Source of the DNA: JBFAPK01 sp040676675
Lineage (GTDB): Bacteria > Actinomycetota > Actinomycetes > Mycobacteriales > Micromonosporaceae
Length of the DNA: 64,000 nt
NCBI RefSeq assembly: GCF_040676675.1
Contig: NZ_JBFAPK010000002.1
Span: 62,001 to 126,000 of the forward strand
Direction of reading: 5' to 3'
In this document: piece after piece, positions 51,374 to 58,923 of the stretch
Position numbering within the stretch: position 1 is the stretch's first letter
Layout of the letters: every line of letters starts with the position of its first letter
Made by a program: the position numbers and the translations under genes
The notes under the pieces: generated by a model
The model's input: only the letters and a program-made list of their open reading frames with translations
The model's database searches: none
Told to the model about the DNA's origin: nothing

Positions 51374-52314
51374 AGCGGCTCACCGCCGCGCCGCAGGACC
51401 CGCAGGTAGAGCAGGGTGACGGCGAGCAGGATCACCATCATGACCACCCCGATCGCCGAGCCGAGGCCGTACTCGGAGGCCGCGAAGGCCTGCTGGTAGG
51501 CGTACACGTTGAGGGTGAGGTTCTGTCCGGCGATGCCGCCCCCGCCGGTCATGACGTAGATCTGGGTGAAGATCTTGAAGTCCCAGATGATCGACTGGAT
51601 GACCACGATGGTGATCAGCGGGCGCAGCATCGGCACCACGACCCGCCGGAACGACTGCCAGCCGCTCGCCCCGTCCAGCTCGGCGGCCTCCAGGACCCCG
51701 TCCGGGATCGCGGCGATGCCGGCGTACAGCGTGATCATGACGAACGGGAACGAGTGCCAGACCACCGCGGCCCCGACCAGCGCGAACGTGGTGTACCGGC
51801 CGTAGGTCCAGTTGAACCCGTCCAGGCCGAGCACCTGGTTGACCAGCCCGAGGTTGGCGTCGAAGAGGAACATCCACACCGTCGACCCGGTCACCGCCGG
51901 GGCGGCCCACGCCGCCATCGCCGCGAGCGAGAGCGCGAGCCGGGGCCAGCGACCGACCCGGGTGAGCAGGACCGCGAACGCCGCGCCGACGGCGAGCGTG
52001 GCCAGCACGCAGGCGGCGGCGAAGCCGACGGTCGCGAGCAGCACCGACCAGAACCGACCGTCGTGCAGCAGGGCGGCGTAGTTGTCGAACCCGACGAAGC
52101 GGGTCGGTTGGCCGCCGCTGACCTGGGCCTGCCGGAAGTCGAGTACCGAGATCAGGCCGAGCTGGTAGATCGGGTACGCGAAGAGCGGCACCAGTACCAG
52201 CACCGCCGGCAGCAGCAGCCAGAACGGCGTACGGCGACCGGGCCGTACCCGGGGAGACGGGGACCGGGCCGGGCCGGTCCCCGTCTCCCCCAGCGCCGGT
52301 ACGGCGGTGGTCAT
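51370..52314 (-). CDS. Sugar ABC transporter permease (MalF type)
   Basis: A 314-residue permease of the MalF group. A first helix (FWLLLPAVLVLVPLFAYPIYQ) precedes a periplasmic loop, and the EAA loop reads VLEAAELDGASGWQSFRRV. It pairs with the MalG-type permease downstream. Its start overlaps the end of the binding-protein gene by 4 bases, so the whole operon is coupled. Confidence 0.92.
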   Translation of the reverse strand: MTTAVPALGETGTGPARSPSPRVRPGRRTPFWLLLPAVLVLVPLFAYPIYQLGLISVLDFRQAQVSGGQPTRFVGFDNYAALLHDGRFWSVLLATVGFAAACVLATLAVGAAFAVLLTRVGRWPRLALSLAAMAAWAAPAVTGSTVWMFLFDANLGLVNQVLGLDGFNWTYGRYTTFALVGAAVVWHSFPFVMITLYAGIAAIPDGVLEAAELDGASGWQSFRRVVVPMLRPLITIVVIQSIIWDFKIFTQIYVMTGGGGIAGQNLTLNVYAYQQAFAASEYGLGSAIGVVMMVILLAVTLLYLRVLRRGGEPL

Positions 52315-53603
52315 CGCCGGAACGCGGTCTGCATCGCCGCGGCGGCCTCGTCGGTCGCCTGGTCCACGCTGGCCTTACCGGTGACGATCTTTTCGAGCAT
52401 CGTCGGGATGACCGCCTGCGCGTCGATCTTGCCCCAGCCCGGGTCGAGCGGAACGAACCGGGTGCCCGCCGCCATGGTGTCGAAGAACGGCTTGAGGAAC
52501 GGTTCGCTCGCCGCCAGCTCCGTACGCGCCGAGGTCAGGCCGGGCAGGTTCCCCATCGCCGCGTACATCTTCTGCTGGTACTTCTTGCCGCCGAGCAGCC
52601 GCAGGAAGTCGACCGCGAGGGTCCGGCGCTTGGTGTTGCGCATGATGCCGAGGTTGTTGCCACCCGCGAAGGCGGGGGCGATCGTGCCGGCCTTCGCGCC
52701 GGGCAGCGGCACGACCGCGTACCTGCCCTTGACCGCGCCGGCCTCGACGGCGCCGCGGTTGAAGTTGCCGAGGATGCCCATGCCGGCCTTGCCGCTGGCG
52801 AACAGCTCGACGGTCTTGCCGCCGGTGAGGTCGGCGCACTGCTGCGGCGGGCAGTTGTCCGGCGCGATCAGGTCGGTGTACGCCTCCACACCGGCCCGCG
52901 ACGCCGCCGAGTTGATCGCCGGTACGTAGCCACTCCCCTGCTTGACGGCGAGGTCCCCGCCGGCGTCCCAGAGGAACGGCATGGCCGCGTACGTGTATTT
53001 GCCGCCGACGGCGAGCCCGAACATCTCCGGCTTCGCCGCGCGGATGCGCCGGGCGGCGGCGACGAGCTGATCCCGGGAGGTCGGCGGCGCCAGGCCCAGC
53101 TCGGTGAAGACGTCGGTGCGGTAGTAGAGGGCGCGGATGCCGACGTACCAGGGGACGCCGTAGAGCTTGCCGTCGATGGTGGCGCTGGCCCGCAGGTCCG
53201 AGGAGATGTCCGCCCCCTCCGACCAGGCCGCCACGTCGCTGCCGATCTCGGCGAGCCCGCCCGCGGCGACGTACTCCGGCAGGTCCGTGTTGCCGTACTC
53301 GACGACGTCCGGCGCGCTGGCCGGGTCGTTGAAGGCGCCCTTGAACTTTTCCGCCCGGGTGGCGACCGGGATGTATCCGACGTCGACGGTCACGCCCGGG
53401 TGCGCCGCGGTGAACTCGGCGACCGCCTCGTTCACGACCTGCTCCTTGGGCGCCCGGTTCGGCTCGTCGAAGAGCCAGACCCGCAGCGTGCCGGACTTCT
53501 CGTCGGCACCGTCGGAGTTGGACGAGACCGAGGGGGCGCAGCCGGTGACCAGGAGCCCGGTCGCGGTCAGCGCGGCGAGGAAGGCCGCCAGTCGAGCGTT
53601 CAT
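52311..53603 (-). CDS. Sugar-binding lipoprotein of an ABC importer
   Basis: A 430-residue family-1 solute-binding protein with signal peptide and lipobox VTGC at residues 19-22. The fold markers are LRVWLFDEPNRAPKE, YGVPWYVGIRALYYRTD and AFAGGNNLGIM. Similar proteins (NgcE and related) bind N-acetylglucosamine oligomers. ATG at 53603. A 20-bp operator-like motif lies about 90 bases upstream, shared with the 55.2-kb regulator gene. Confidence 0.9.
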   Translation of the reverse strand: MNARLAAFLAALTATGLLVTGCAPSVSSNSDGADEKSGTLRVWLFDEPNRAPKEQVVNEAVAEFTAAHPGVTVDVGYIPVATRAEKFKGAFNDPASAPDVVEYGNTDLPEYVAAGGLAEIGSDVAAWSEGADISSDLRASATIDGKLYGVPWYVGIRALYYRTDVFTELGLAPPTSRDQLVAAARRIRAAKPEMFGLAVGGKYTYAAMPFLWDAGGDLAVKQGSGYVPAINSAASRAGVEAYTDLIAPDNCPPQQCADLTGGKTVELFASGKAGMGILGNFNRGAVEAGAVKGRYAVVPLPGAKAGTIAPAFAGGNNLGIMRNTKRRTLAVDFLRLLGGKKYQQKMYAAMGNLPGLTSARTELAASEPFLKPFFDTMAAGTRFVPLDPGWGKIDAQAVIPTMLEKIVTGKASVDQATDEAAAAMQTAFRR

Positions 53604-53691
53604 GGGGGTCTCCGGAGGGGGTCAGGCCCGGCGGTCCGCCGGCTCGGCGGGCGGGAGGTCTCGGGGGGTGACCGCGCCGCGATACGGGCTA

Positions 53692-53711
53692 GGTTCGGAA
53701 GTGGTTCGTAG
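53692..53711 (-). promoter_or_regulatory. Operator-like motif upstream of the sugar ABC operon
   Basis: On the minus strand the site reads CTACGAACCACTTCCGAACC, with CGAACC repeated directly 11 bp apart. It matches the site at 55188-55207 at 18 of 20 positions. The surrounding stretch 53604-53858 has no gene. Confidence 0.55.
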
Positions 53712-53858
53712 GAACGGACGGGTCTTAGCGTGGGGCGCTGGTTCGCGGCTCGTCAAGGCTTGCGTCGATTTTCGTGCCGTGCGATCGTCCGGGACGCGCC
53801 CTCGTCACCGACGGCGACCGCCCACACCCGGCCCCGTCAGAATCCACGCCCGGCCCGG

Positions 53859-55097
53859 TCAGAAGTAGAGATGGAGCACGTCGCTGACGGTGTCGTCGTC
53901 GGCCAGCACCGGTATCGCCCGCCACTTGTCGAAGGCGGTGCAGGGGTGCGAGATGCCGAAGCAGACCAGGTCGCCCGGCCCGGGCGCGTCGGGGGCGTCC
54001 GGCGGTACGGCGAGGTAGGCGTGGTGGTCGTTGAGGCGGGTCACCCGCAGCCCGCCGGCCGGCACCGTCGTACCGTCGGCGCGGCGCAACCGCAGCGGCA
54101 CCGGCAGCCCCTCGTCGTACGACACGTCGCGCTTGCCCAGCCCGGCGATGGCCAGCCCCGGCTCCGGAGTGGACAGCACCTGCGCCCACAGCTCCAGCGC
54201 GGCGTCGAGCGAGCCCTCGCCGGGGATCCGCCGGAACGGCGTGTGCTCACGGTAGAAGCCCTCGTCGTGGGTGACGTACGCCCCGCTGCGCAGCACGGTC
54301 CGCAGGGTGTGGCCGGGCAGCCACTGCCCGGCCAGTCGCCGCGCGACCACGTCGAAGTAGGCGCTGCCCCCGGCCGAGACCAGCACCTCGGCGGGGAGCA
54401 GCCCCTCGGCGGAGAGCTCGCGGGTGGCCGCCACGAAGCCGTCGAGGTAGCCCTCTACCTCGTCGACCCCGGGCAGCCCGCCCTCGTACCCGGTGACGCC
54501 GGCCAGCTCGATCCGCTCGGCTGCGGCCACCGCCCGGGCCACCTCGACCAGCGCGGCGGTGTCGCGGCAACCGGTACGGCCGCCGGGGAAGCCGAGTTCG
54601 ACGAGGACCCGCAGCGGGCGGGTGCCGCCGGCCGCGGCGAGCGCGTCGGCGGCGGCCCGCGCCCCGGCCACCGAGTCGACCTGGAGGAGCAGCTCGAAGC
54701 CCCGCTCGGCCTCCCCGGCGAGCCAGCGCAGCGCGGTCGGGTCGAGCAGCTGGTTGGCGAGCAGCACCCGGGGAATGCCCAGCCGGCGGCAGACCAGCGC
54801 CTGGTTCGCGGTGGCCACGGTGATCGCCCAGGCGCCGGCGCGCAGCTGCGCGTCGAGCAGCGTCGGCGCCATCGTGGTCTTGCCGTGCGGCGCGAACTCC
54901 AGCCCGTGCCGCCGGCAGAACTCCGCCAGGGTACGGATGTTCCGCGTGATCGCCGTGCCCCGGGCGGTCAGCACCGGCCAGGTGAAGGTGCCGTCGAAGA
55001 GATGGTGCCCGCCGGCCGCGAGGGTGGCCCCGTCCACCGTCCCCTCCGGCCACCAGAAGCCCTTGCTCCGCCAGTCGACGTACTCGTCCGGTCGCAT
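53859..55097 (-). CDS. D-threonine aldolase/D-serine dehydratase-like PLP enzyme
   Basis: A 412-residue fold-type III PLP protein related to alanine racemase. The PLP lysine lies in FAPHGKTTMAP, and the C-terminal domain has GISHPCTAFDKWR, supplying the zinc His and Cys of DSD1-type D-serine dehydratases and D-threonine aldolases. I favour ATG at 55097, which has a GGGAGAGG site; ATG at 55121 is also open. With the deacetylase and RidA genes on the other strand it fits release and breakdown of D-amino acids, since RidA removes the enamine formed by serine dehydratases. Confidence 0.85.
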   Translation of the reverse strand: MRPDEYVDWRSKGFWWPEGTVDGATLAAGGHHLFDGTFTWPVLTARGTAITRNIRTLAEFCRRHGLEFAPHGKTTMAPTLLDAQLRAGAWAITVATANQALVCRRLGIPRVLLANQLLDPTALRWLAGEAERGFELLLQVDSVAGARAAADALAAAGGTRPLRVLVELGFPGGRTGCRDTAALVEVARAVAAAERIELAGVTGYEGGLPGVDEVEGYLDGFVAATRELSAEGLLPAEVLVSAGGSAYFDVVARRLAGQWLPGHTLRTVLRSGAYVTHDEGFYREHTPFRRIPGEGSLDAALELWAQVLSTPEPGLAIAGLGKRDVSYDEGLPVPLRLRRADGTTVPAGGLRVTRLNDHHAYLAVPPDAPDAPGPGDLVCFGISHPCTAFDKWRAIPVLADDDTVSDVLHLYF

Positions 55098-55187
55098 GCC
55101 CGCCCTCTCCCTCGTGAACATGCCGCACTCTCCCTCGTGAACTCGTGCTTGACCATCAGGGCCCGAAGACGCACTCTGGAGCGGGCT

Positions 55188-55207
55188 CTACGAGCCACTT
55201 ACGAACC
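55188..55207 (+). promoter_or_regulatory. Operator-like motif between the PLP enzyme and regulator genes
   Basis: The site reads CTACGAGCCACTTACGAACC, matching the motif at 53692-53711 at 18 of 20 positions. It lies 30 bases before the regulator start in a 139-base divergent region and is the natural binding site of that regulator. Confidence 0.55.
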
Positions 55208-55236
55208 AGATCGTATTTGAGGGGCGGCGACGACCG

Positions 55237-56631
55237 GTGACGCTGGTGATCGGACTGGTCGTACACCGCAGCCACCACCGCCTCTTCCAGGAGGCCGCCC
55301 GAACCCTCACCGGGGTACGCCTCGAATGGGTCGACTACGAGGCGGAGGACGAGATCCGGGCCCGCACCGCCGGCCTGCTCGACCGCCAGCGACTCGACGG
55401 GCTGTTGCTCGGACCGGTCCCGTACGCCCGCTGCCGGGACCTGCTCCCGCCCGACCTGCCGGTCACCGTGACCCGCTCGGCCGGCCTCGACCTCGCCCTG
55501 GCCTGGTGCCGGGCGCTGGCCCGCGGCTGGCCGGCCACGCCCGTCAGCATCGACACCTTCGACCAGGAGACGGTCGACGAGGTCGCCGCCGCGCTCGACC
55601 TCGACCGCGAGCGCATCGCCTGCCTCCCCTTCGACCCGGACCAGCCCGTCGCCGAGATCGTGGAGTTCCACCGCCGCTTCCTCGACCGCTTCGGCGGCCG
55701 GTACGTGATCAGCGTACGCACCGGGGTCGTCGCCGCGTTCGCCGGCGCGGTGCCGGTGCTCAGCGGTCTCGCCGGGCTCGGCACCATCCGCGCGGAGCTG
55801 CACGAACTCGCGCTGCGGAGCCAGTCCAAACGGGCCAGCGAGCGCCGGTTCGCCGCCGGGGTCTTCCTCATCGCCAAGCCGGAACGGTCGGCGAACCTGG
55901 ACCGGGCCCGGATCGGGCTGATGAACATGCTGCTCAACACCCCCGAGTACGCCGACGGCTGGATCGAGGACCGGGGCCGGCGCGGCGTCATCGTCTTCGC
56001 CCACCAGGCCCTGTTCGAGGCGGTCACCCACAACTGGGTGAGCCTGCCCGTGCTCGCCCAGGCCCAGGACACCCTCGGCGTACGGGTGGTCGCCGGCTTC
56101 GGCGTCGGCCCGTCGGCCCGTACCTGCGTGGCCCTGGCCGAACGGGCCGCGAACCGGGCGGAGCAGGACGACTCCCCCGGCGCGTACCTGATCGAGGAGA
56201 GCGGGGTGATGATCGGGCCGATGGGCCCGGCGGGCCACCCGCTGCACTTCACCTACCGGGCGCACGGCGCCGGCATCGAGCGGCTGGCCGAGCGGGTCGG
56301 GCTCAGCCCCGCCACCCTCTCCCGCCTCGCCGCCGTCGAACGCGGCCTCGACGGGCAGGCCGTCTCCCCCAGCGACCTCGCCGGCTCGCTCGGCATCACC
56401 GACCCGAGCGGGCGCCGGCTGATCCGCAAGCTCAGCGAGTCGGGCCTGGTCATCCCGGAGGGCAGCGCCCAGGTCAACCGCAAGGGCCGACCCAGCCGCC
56501 TCTACCGGCTCGGCATCGGCGCGGCGCTCGCCGCCGGCGCGACCGCTCCCGCCGGGCCCGGGGACGCGGCGGGCGGGGACGGTGGGCGCGACGGCGACGG
56601 GCCTGTCGACGGCGGACGCCGTGACGGATGA
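55237..56631 (+). CDS. Transcriptional regulator of unusual architecture with C-terminal winged helix
   Basis: A 464-residue protein. The N-terminal part (IGLVVHRSHHRLFQEAART, LLDRQRLDGLLLGPVPYARC) resembles a ligand-sensing Rossmann domain. The middle holds a degenerate cyclase-like segment (GVRVVAGFGVGPSARTCVALAERAANRA). The C-terminus has a helix-turn-helix (GLSPATLSRLAAVERG) and a winged-helix part (GSLGITDPSGRRLIRKLSESGLV). I do not know its family name. It is divergent from the PLP-enzyme gene and overlaps the deacetylase gene, so it probably controls this catabolic island through the 20-bp motif. Confidence 0.7.
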   Translation: MTLVIGLVVHRSHHRLFQEAARTLTGVRLEWVDYEAEDEIRARTAGLLDRQRLDGLLLGPVPYARCRDLLPPDLPVTVTRSAGLDLALAWCRALARGWPATPVSIDTFDQETVDEVAAALDLDRERIACLPFDPDQPVAEIVEFHRRFLDRFGGRYVISVRTGVVAAFAGAVPVLSGLAGLGTIRAELHELALRSQSKRASERRFAAGVFLIAKPERSANLDRARIGLMNMLLNTPEYADGWIEDRGRRGVIVFAHQALFEAVTHNWVSLPVLAQAQDTLGVRVVAGFGVGPSARTCVALAERAANRAEQDDSPGAYLIEESGVMIGPMGPAGHPLHFTYRAHGAGIERLAERVGLSPATLSRLAAVERGLDGQAVSPSDLAGSLGITDPSGRRLIRKLSESGLVIPEGSAQVNRKGRPSRLYRLGIGAALAAGATAPAGPGDAAGGDGGRDGDGPVDGGRRDG

Positions 56632-57955
56632 CCTGCTGCTGACCGGCGCGCGGGTGCTCGACCCGGGCGGCGGCCGATCCGGCCGGTACGACGTGGCGGT
56701 GCGGGGCGGACGGATCGCGGCCGTCGGGGCGGACCTGCCCCACCGGGACGCCCGGCACGTCGTCGACCTGCGCGGCAAGCTGCTCACCCCCGGACTGGTC
56801 GACCTGCACACGCACGTCTACGCCGGGGCCACCTACTGGGGCATCCACCCCGACCCGGTCGCGTGGTACTCCGGGGTCACCACCTGGGTCGACGCCGGCT
56901 CCGCCGGGGCGTACTCGATCGAGGCGTTCCGGCGCGCGATCCGGGACTTCCGGGTCCGGGTACCGGTCCTGCTCAACATCTCGGCGGTGGGGCTGACCGG
57001 GCGCACCGGCGAGAGCCGCGACCTGGAGAACTGCGACGTCGACCTCGCCGTCGCGACCGTCGCCGACAACCGGGACCTGGTCGCCGGCATCAAGGTACGC
57101 GTCGACCGGGAGACCGTCGGCCGGCACGGTACCGAGCCGCTGCGCCGGGGCGTCGAGGTGGCCGCCGCCTGCGGCCTGCCGGTGATGGTGCACATCGGTA
57201 CCACGCCGCCGCGGCTCGCCGACGTGCTGGCGCTGCTGCGGCCCGGCGACATCGTCACCCACTGCGCCAGCGCGATCGCCGCCGCGGCGGACGGGGGCGG
57301 ACCGGTCAGCCCGGCCCTGCGCGAGGCGCACGCGGCCGGGGTCCTCCTCGACATCGGACACGGCTCCGGCGGCTTCGCCTTCGACGTGCTGGAGGCGCAG
57401 CTCGCGGCCGGGCTCACCCCGTACAGCGTCTCGTCGGACCTGCACGCCCGCTGCCTCTACGGGCCCGCCTTCGACCTGCCCACCACGATGGCGAAGCTGC
57501 TCGCCGTCGGGCTGACGCTGGACGAGGTGGTCGCGGCGGCGACGGTACGGCCCGCGCGGGCACTCCGGCTGCCCGACGGGATCGGCACGCTCACCCCGGG
57601 CGCCCCGGCCGACCTCGCCGTCTTCACCGTCGAGGACGGCCCGTTCGAGCTGGTCGACGCGCACCGGCAGCGGCGGTACGCGCCCCGGCGGCTGGTCAAC
57701 GACGCCACCTACGTCGCCGGCCGGCTGCTGCCGCCCCGCCTGCCCGAGCCGCCGCGACCGTGGATCCCGCTCACCGCCGCGCAGCGGCAGGCGTTGCAGC
57801 GGCGCGCCGGCACGGTACGGGCGCTGCTCACGGCCCCGCTCGTCGGCCCGGAGGGGCTGGCCGAGCAGTTCCCGCGCCAGCAGGCTGCCGTTCCCCTCGA
57901 CCCGGCCGCGGCCGTCCGCGAGCCGGTTGCCGATCCCGTTTCCGAGGAAGGTTGA
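56621..57955 (+). CDS. Amidohydrolase/deacetylase-family metallohydrolase
   Basis: A 444-residue amidohydrolase-superfamily enzyme. LLTGARVLDPGGG at the start and GLVDLHTHVY give the first metal His pair. Further ligands are probable in VMVHIGTTPP and VTHCAS, then DLHARCLYGP and the ending TLTPGAPADLAVF. Relatives include N-acyl-D-amino-acid deacylases and dihydroorotase-like enzymes. GTG at 56621 overlaps the regulator gene by 11 bases. With the PLP enzyme and RidA it could free D-amino acids from acylated or amino-sugar-linked forms, which is inference. Confidence 0.82.
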   Translation: MTDDLLLTGARVLDPGGGRSGRYDVAVRGGRIAAVGADLPHRDARHVVDLRGKLLTPGLVDLHTHVYAGATYWGIHPDPVAWYSGVTTWVDAGSAGAYSIEAFRRAIRDFRVRVPVLLNISAVGLTGRTGESRDLENCDVDLAVATVADNRDLVAGIKVRVDRETVGRHGTEPLRRGVEVAAACGLPVMVHIGTTPPRLADVLALLRPGDIVTHCASAIAAAADGGGPVSPALREAHAAGVLLDIGHGSGGFAFDVLEAQLAAGLTPYSVSSDLHARCLYGPAFDLPTTMAKLLAVGLTLDEVVAAATVRPARALRLPDGIGTLTPGAPADLAVFTVEDGPFELVDAHRQRRYAPRRLVNDATYVAGRLLPPRLPEPPRPWIPLTAAQRQALQRRAGTVRALLTAPLVGPEGLAEQFPRQQAAVPLDPAAAVREPVADPVSEEG

Positions 57956-57963
57956 CCGAGCAG

Positions 57964-58344
57964 ATGTCCAAGCGCGTCGTCAGCACCGACCAGGCCGCCC
58001 CGCCCGGCGGACCGTACTCGCAGGCCGTCGTGGCGGGTGACCACGTCTACCTCGCCGGCGCCTGCCCGGTGCTGCCGGACGGCACCTGGGTGCGCGGCAG
58101 CTTCGTCGAGCAGGCGCGGGCGGCGTTCACCAACCTCGCCCGGGTGGCCGAGGCCGCCGGCGCCGACCTCTCCCAGGCCGTACGCGTCGGCGTCTACCTG
58201 CGCGACTTCGCCGACTTCGCCGAGATGAACCAGGTCTACGTGGAGTTCTTCGGCACCGAGAACCTGCCGGTGCGCACCACCCTGCCGGTCCCGCTCGTCG
58301 GGTTCGACATCGAGGTCGACGCCATTCTCTACACCGGAGCGTGA
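57964..58344 (+). CDS. RidA-family enamine/imine deaminase
   Basis: A 126-residue YjgF/RidA protein: PPGGPYSQAVVAGDHVYLAG, LARVAEAAGADLSQAVRVGVYL and the final LPVRTTLPVPLVGFDIEVDA with the conserved Arg. RidA hydrolyses 2-aminoacrylate and related enamines released by PLP-dependent dehydratases. It follows the deacetylase gene by 8 bases. Its presence supports a D-serine or D-threonine dehydratase role for the PLP enzyme at 53859. Confidence 0.9.
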   Translation: MSKRVVSTDQAAPPGGPYSQAVVAGDHVYLAGACPVLPDGTWVRGSFVEQARAAFTNLARVAEAAGADLSQAVRVGVYLRDFADFAEMNQVYVEFFGTENLPVRTTLPVPLVGFDIEVDAILYTGA

Positions 58345-58365
58345 ACCCGGCGGGCCCCGTCCGGT

Positions 58366-58752
58366 TCAGCCGGCGGTGTTGCCGGGCTCGAACTCCCGCC
58401 CCTGCTCCGCCCGGTCCGCCCGGGACGCCTCGCCCGCCGGGCTCCGCACCGCCCGCCGGTAGGAGTAGCCCTGCACGACGAGCGAGACCAGACAGCCGGG
58501 GACGAAGCCGTACTGCGAGGTGAGCACGGCGTACGTGATCCAGCAGACCTGGATGCTGGCGCCGAACAACCAGCCGGTCCGCTGTCCCCTGCCGGCGGCG
58601 AAGAGGGCGCTCACCTGGAGGCTGGTCAGCACCCACGCCCAGGCCGGGGCGAGGCCGAGCCCGTGGTCGCGGCGGGTCGCCGCCATCGCCACCGAGAGCG
58701 CGGCGGCGCCGGCGAGGGCCGCCGTGACCGGCGCCGCGGTCGCTGCGCGCAT
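58366..58752 (-). CDS. Small integral membrane protein of unknown function
   Basis: A 128-residue protein with four hydrophobic segments (AALAGAAALSVAMAA, LAPAWAWVLTSLQVSALFAA, WLFGASIQVCWITYAVL, GFVPGCLVSLVVQGYSY) and a charged C-terminus. I recognise no family with certainty. It converges on the ridA gene, 21 bases away, and is likely independent of the catabolic operon. Confidence 0.65.
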   Translation of the reverse strand: MRAATAAPVTAALAGAAALSVAMAATRRDHGLGLAPAWAWVLTSLQVSALFAAGRGQRTGWLFGASIQVCWITYAVLTSQYGFVPGCLVSLVVQGYSYRRAVRSPAGEASRADRAEQGREFEPGNTAG

Positions 58753-58761
58753 GCCGTCTCA

Positions 58762-58811
58762 CCTCGCTGTCCGCCTCCACCAGCTGCCTCGCTGTCCGCC
58801 TCCACCAGGTG
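58762..58811. repeat. Tandem 25-bp duplication
   Basis: Two head-to-tail copies (58762-58786 and 58787-58811) differ at one base. They lie upstream of the small membrane protein gene, in the divergent region before the GH15 gene. Confidence 0.85.
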
Positions 58812-58923
58812 CAACGAGCGAACCCGCGCCCGATGGCATCGCCGCCCGGCGGCGCGGCCGGTCCGGGCGGATCCGGACCCAGGACGCGCGGTATGAAACG
58901 GCGCCAGACGGGTAGAGCGCGGC

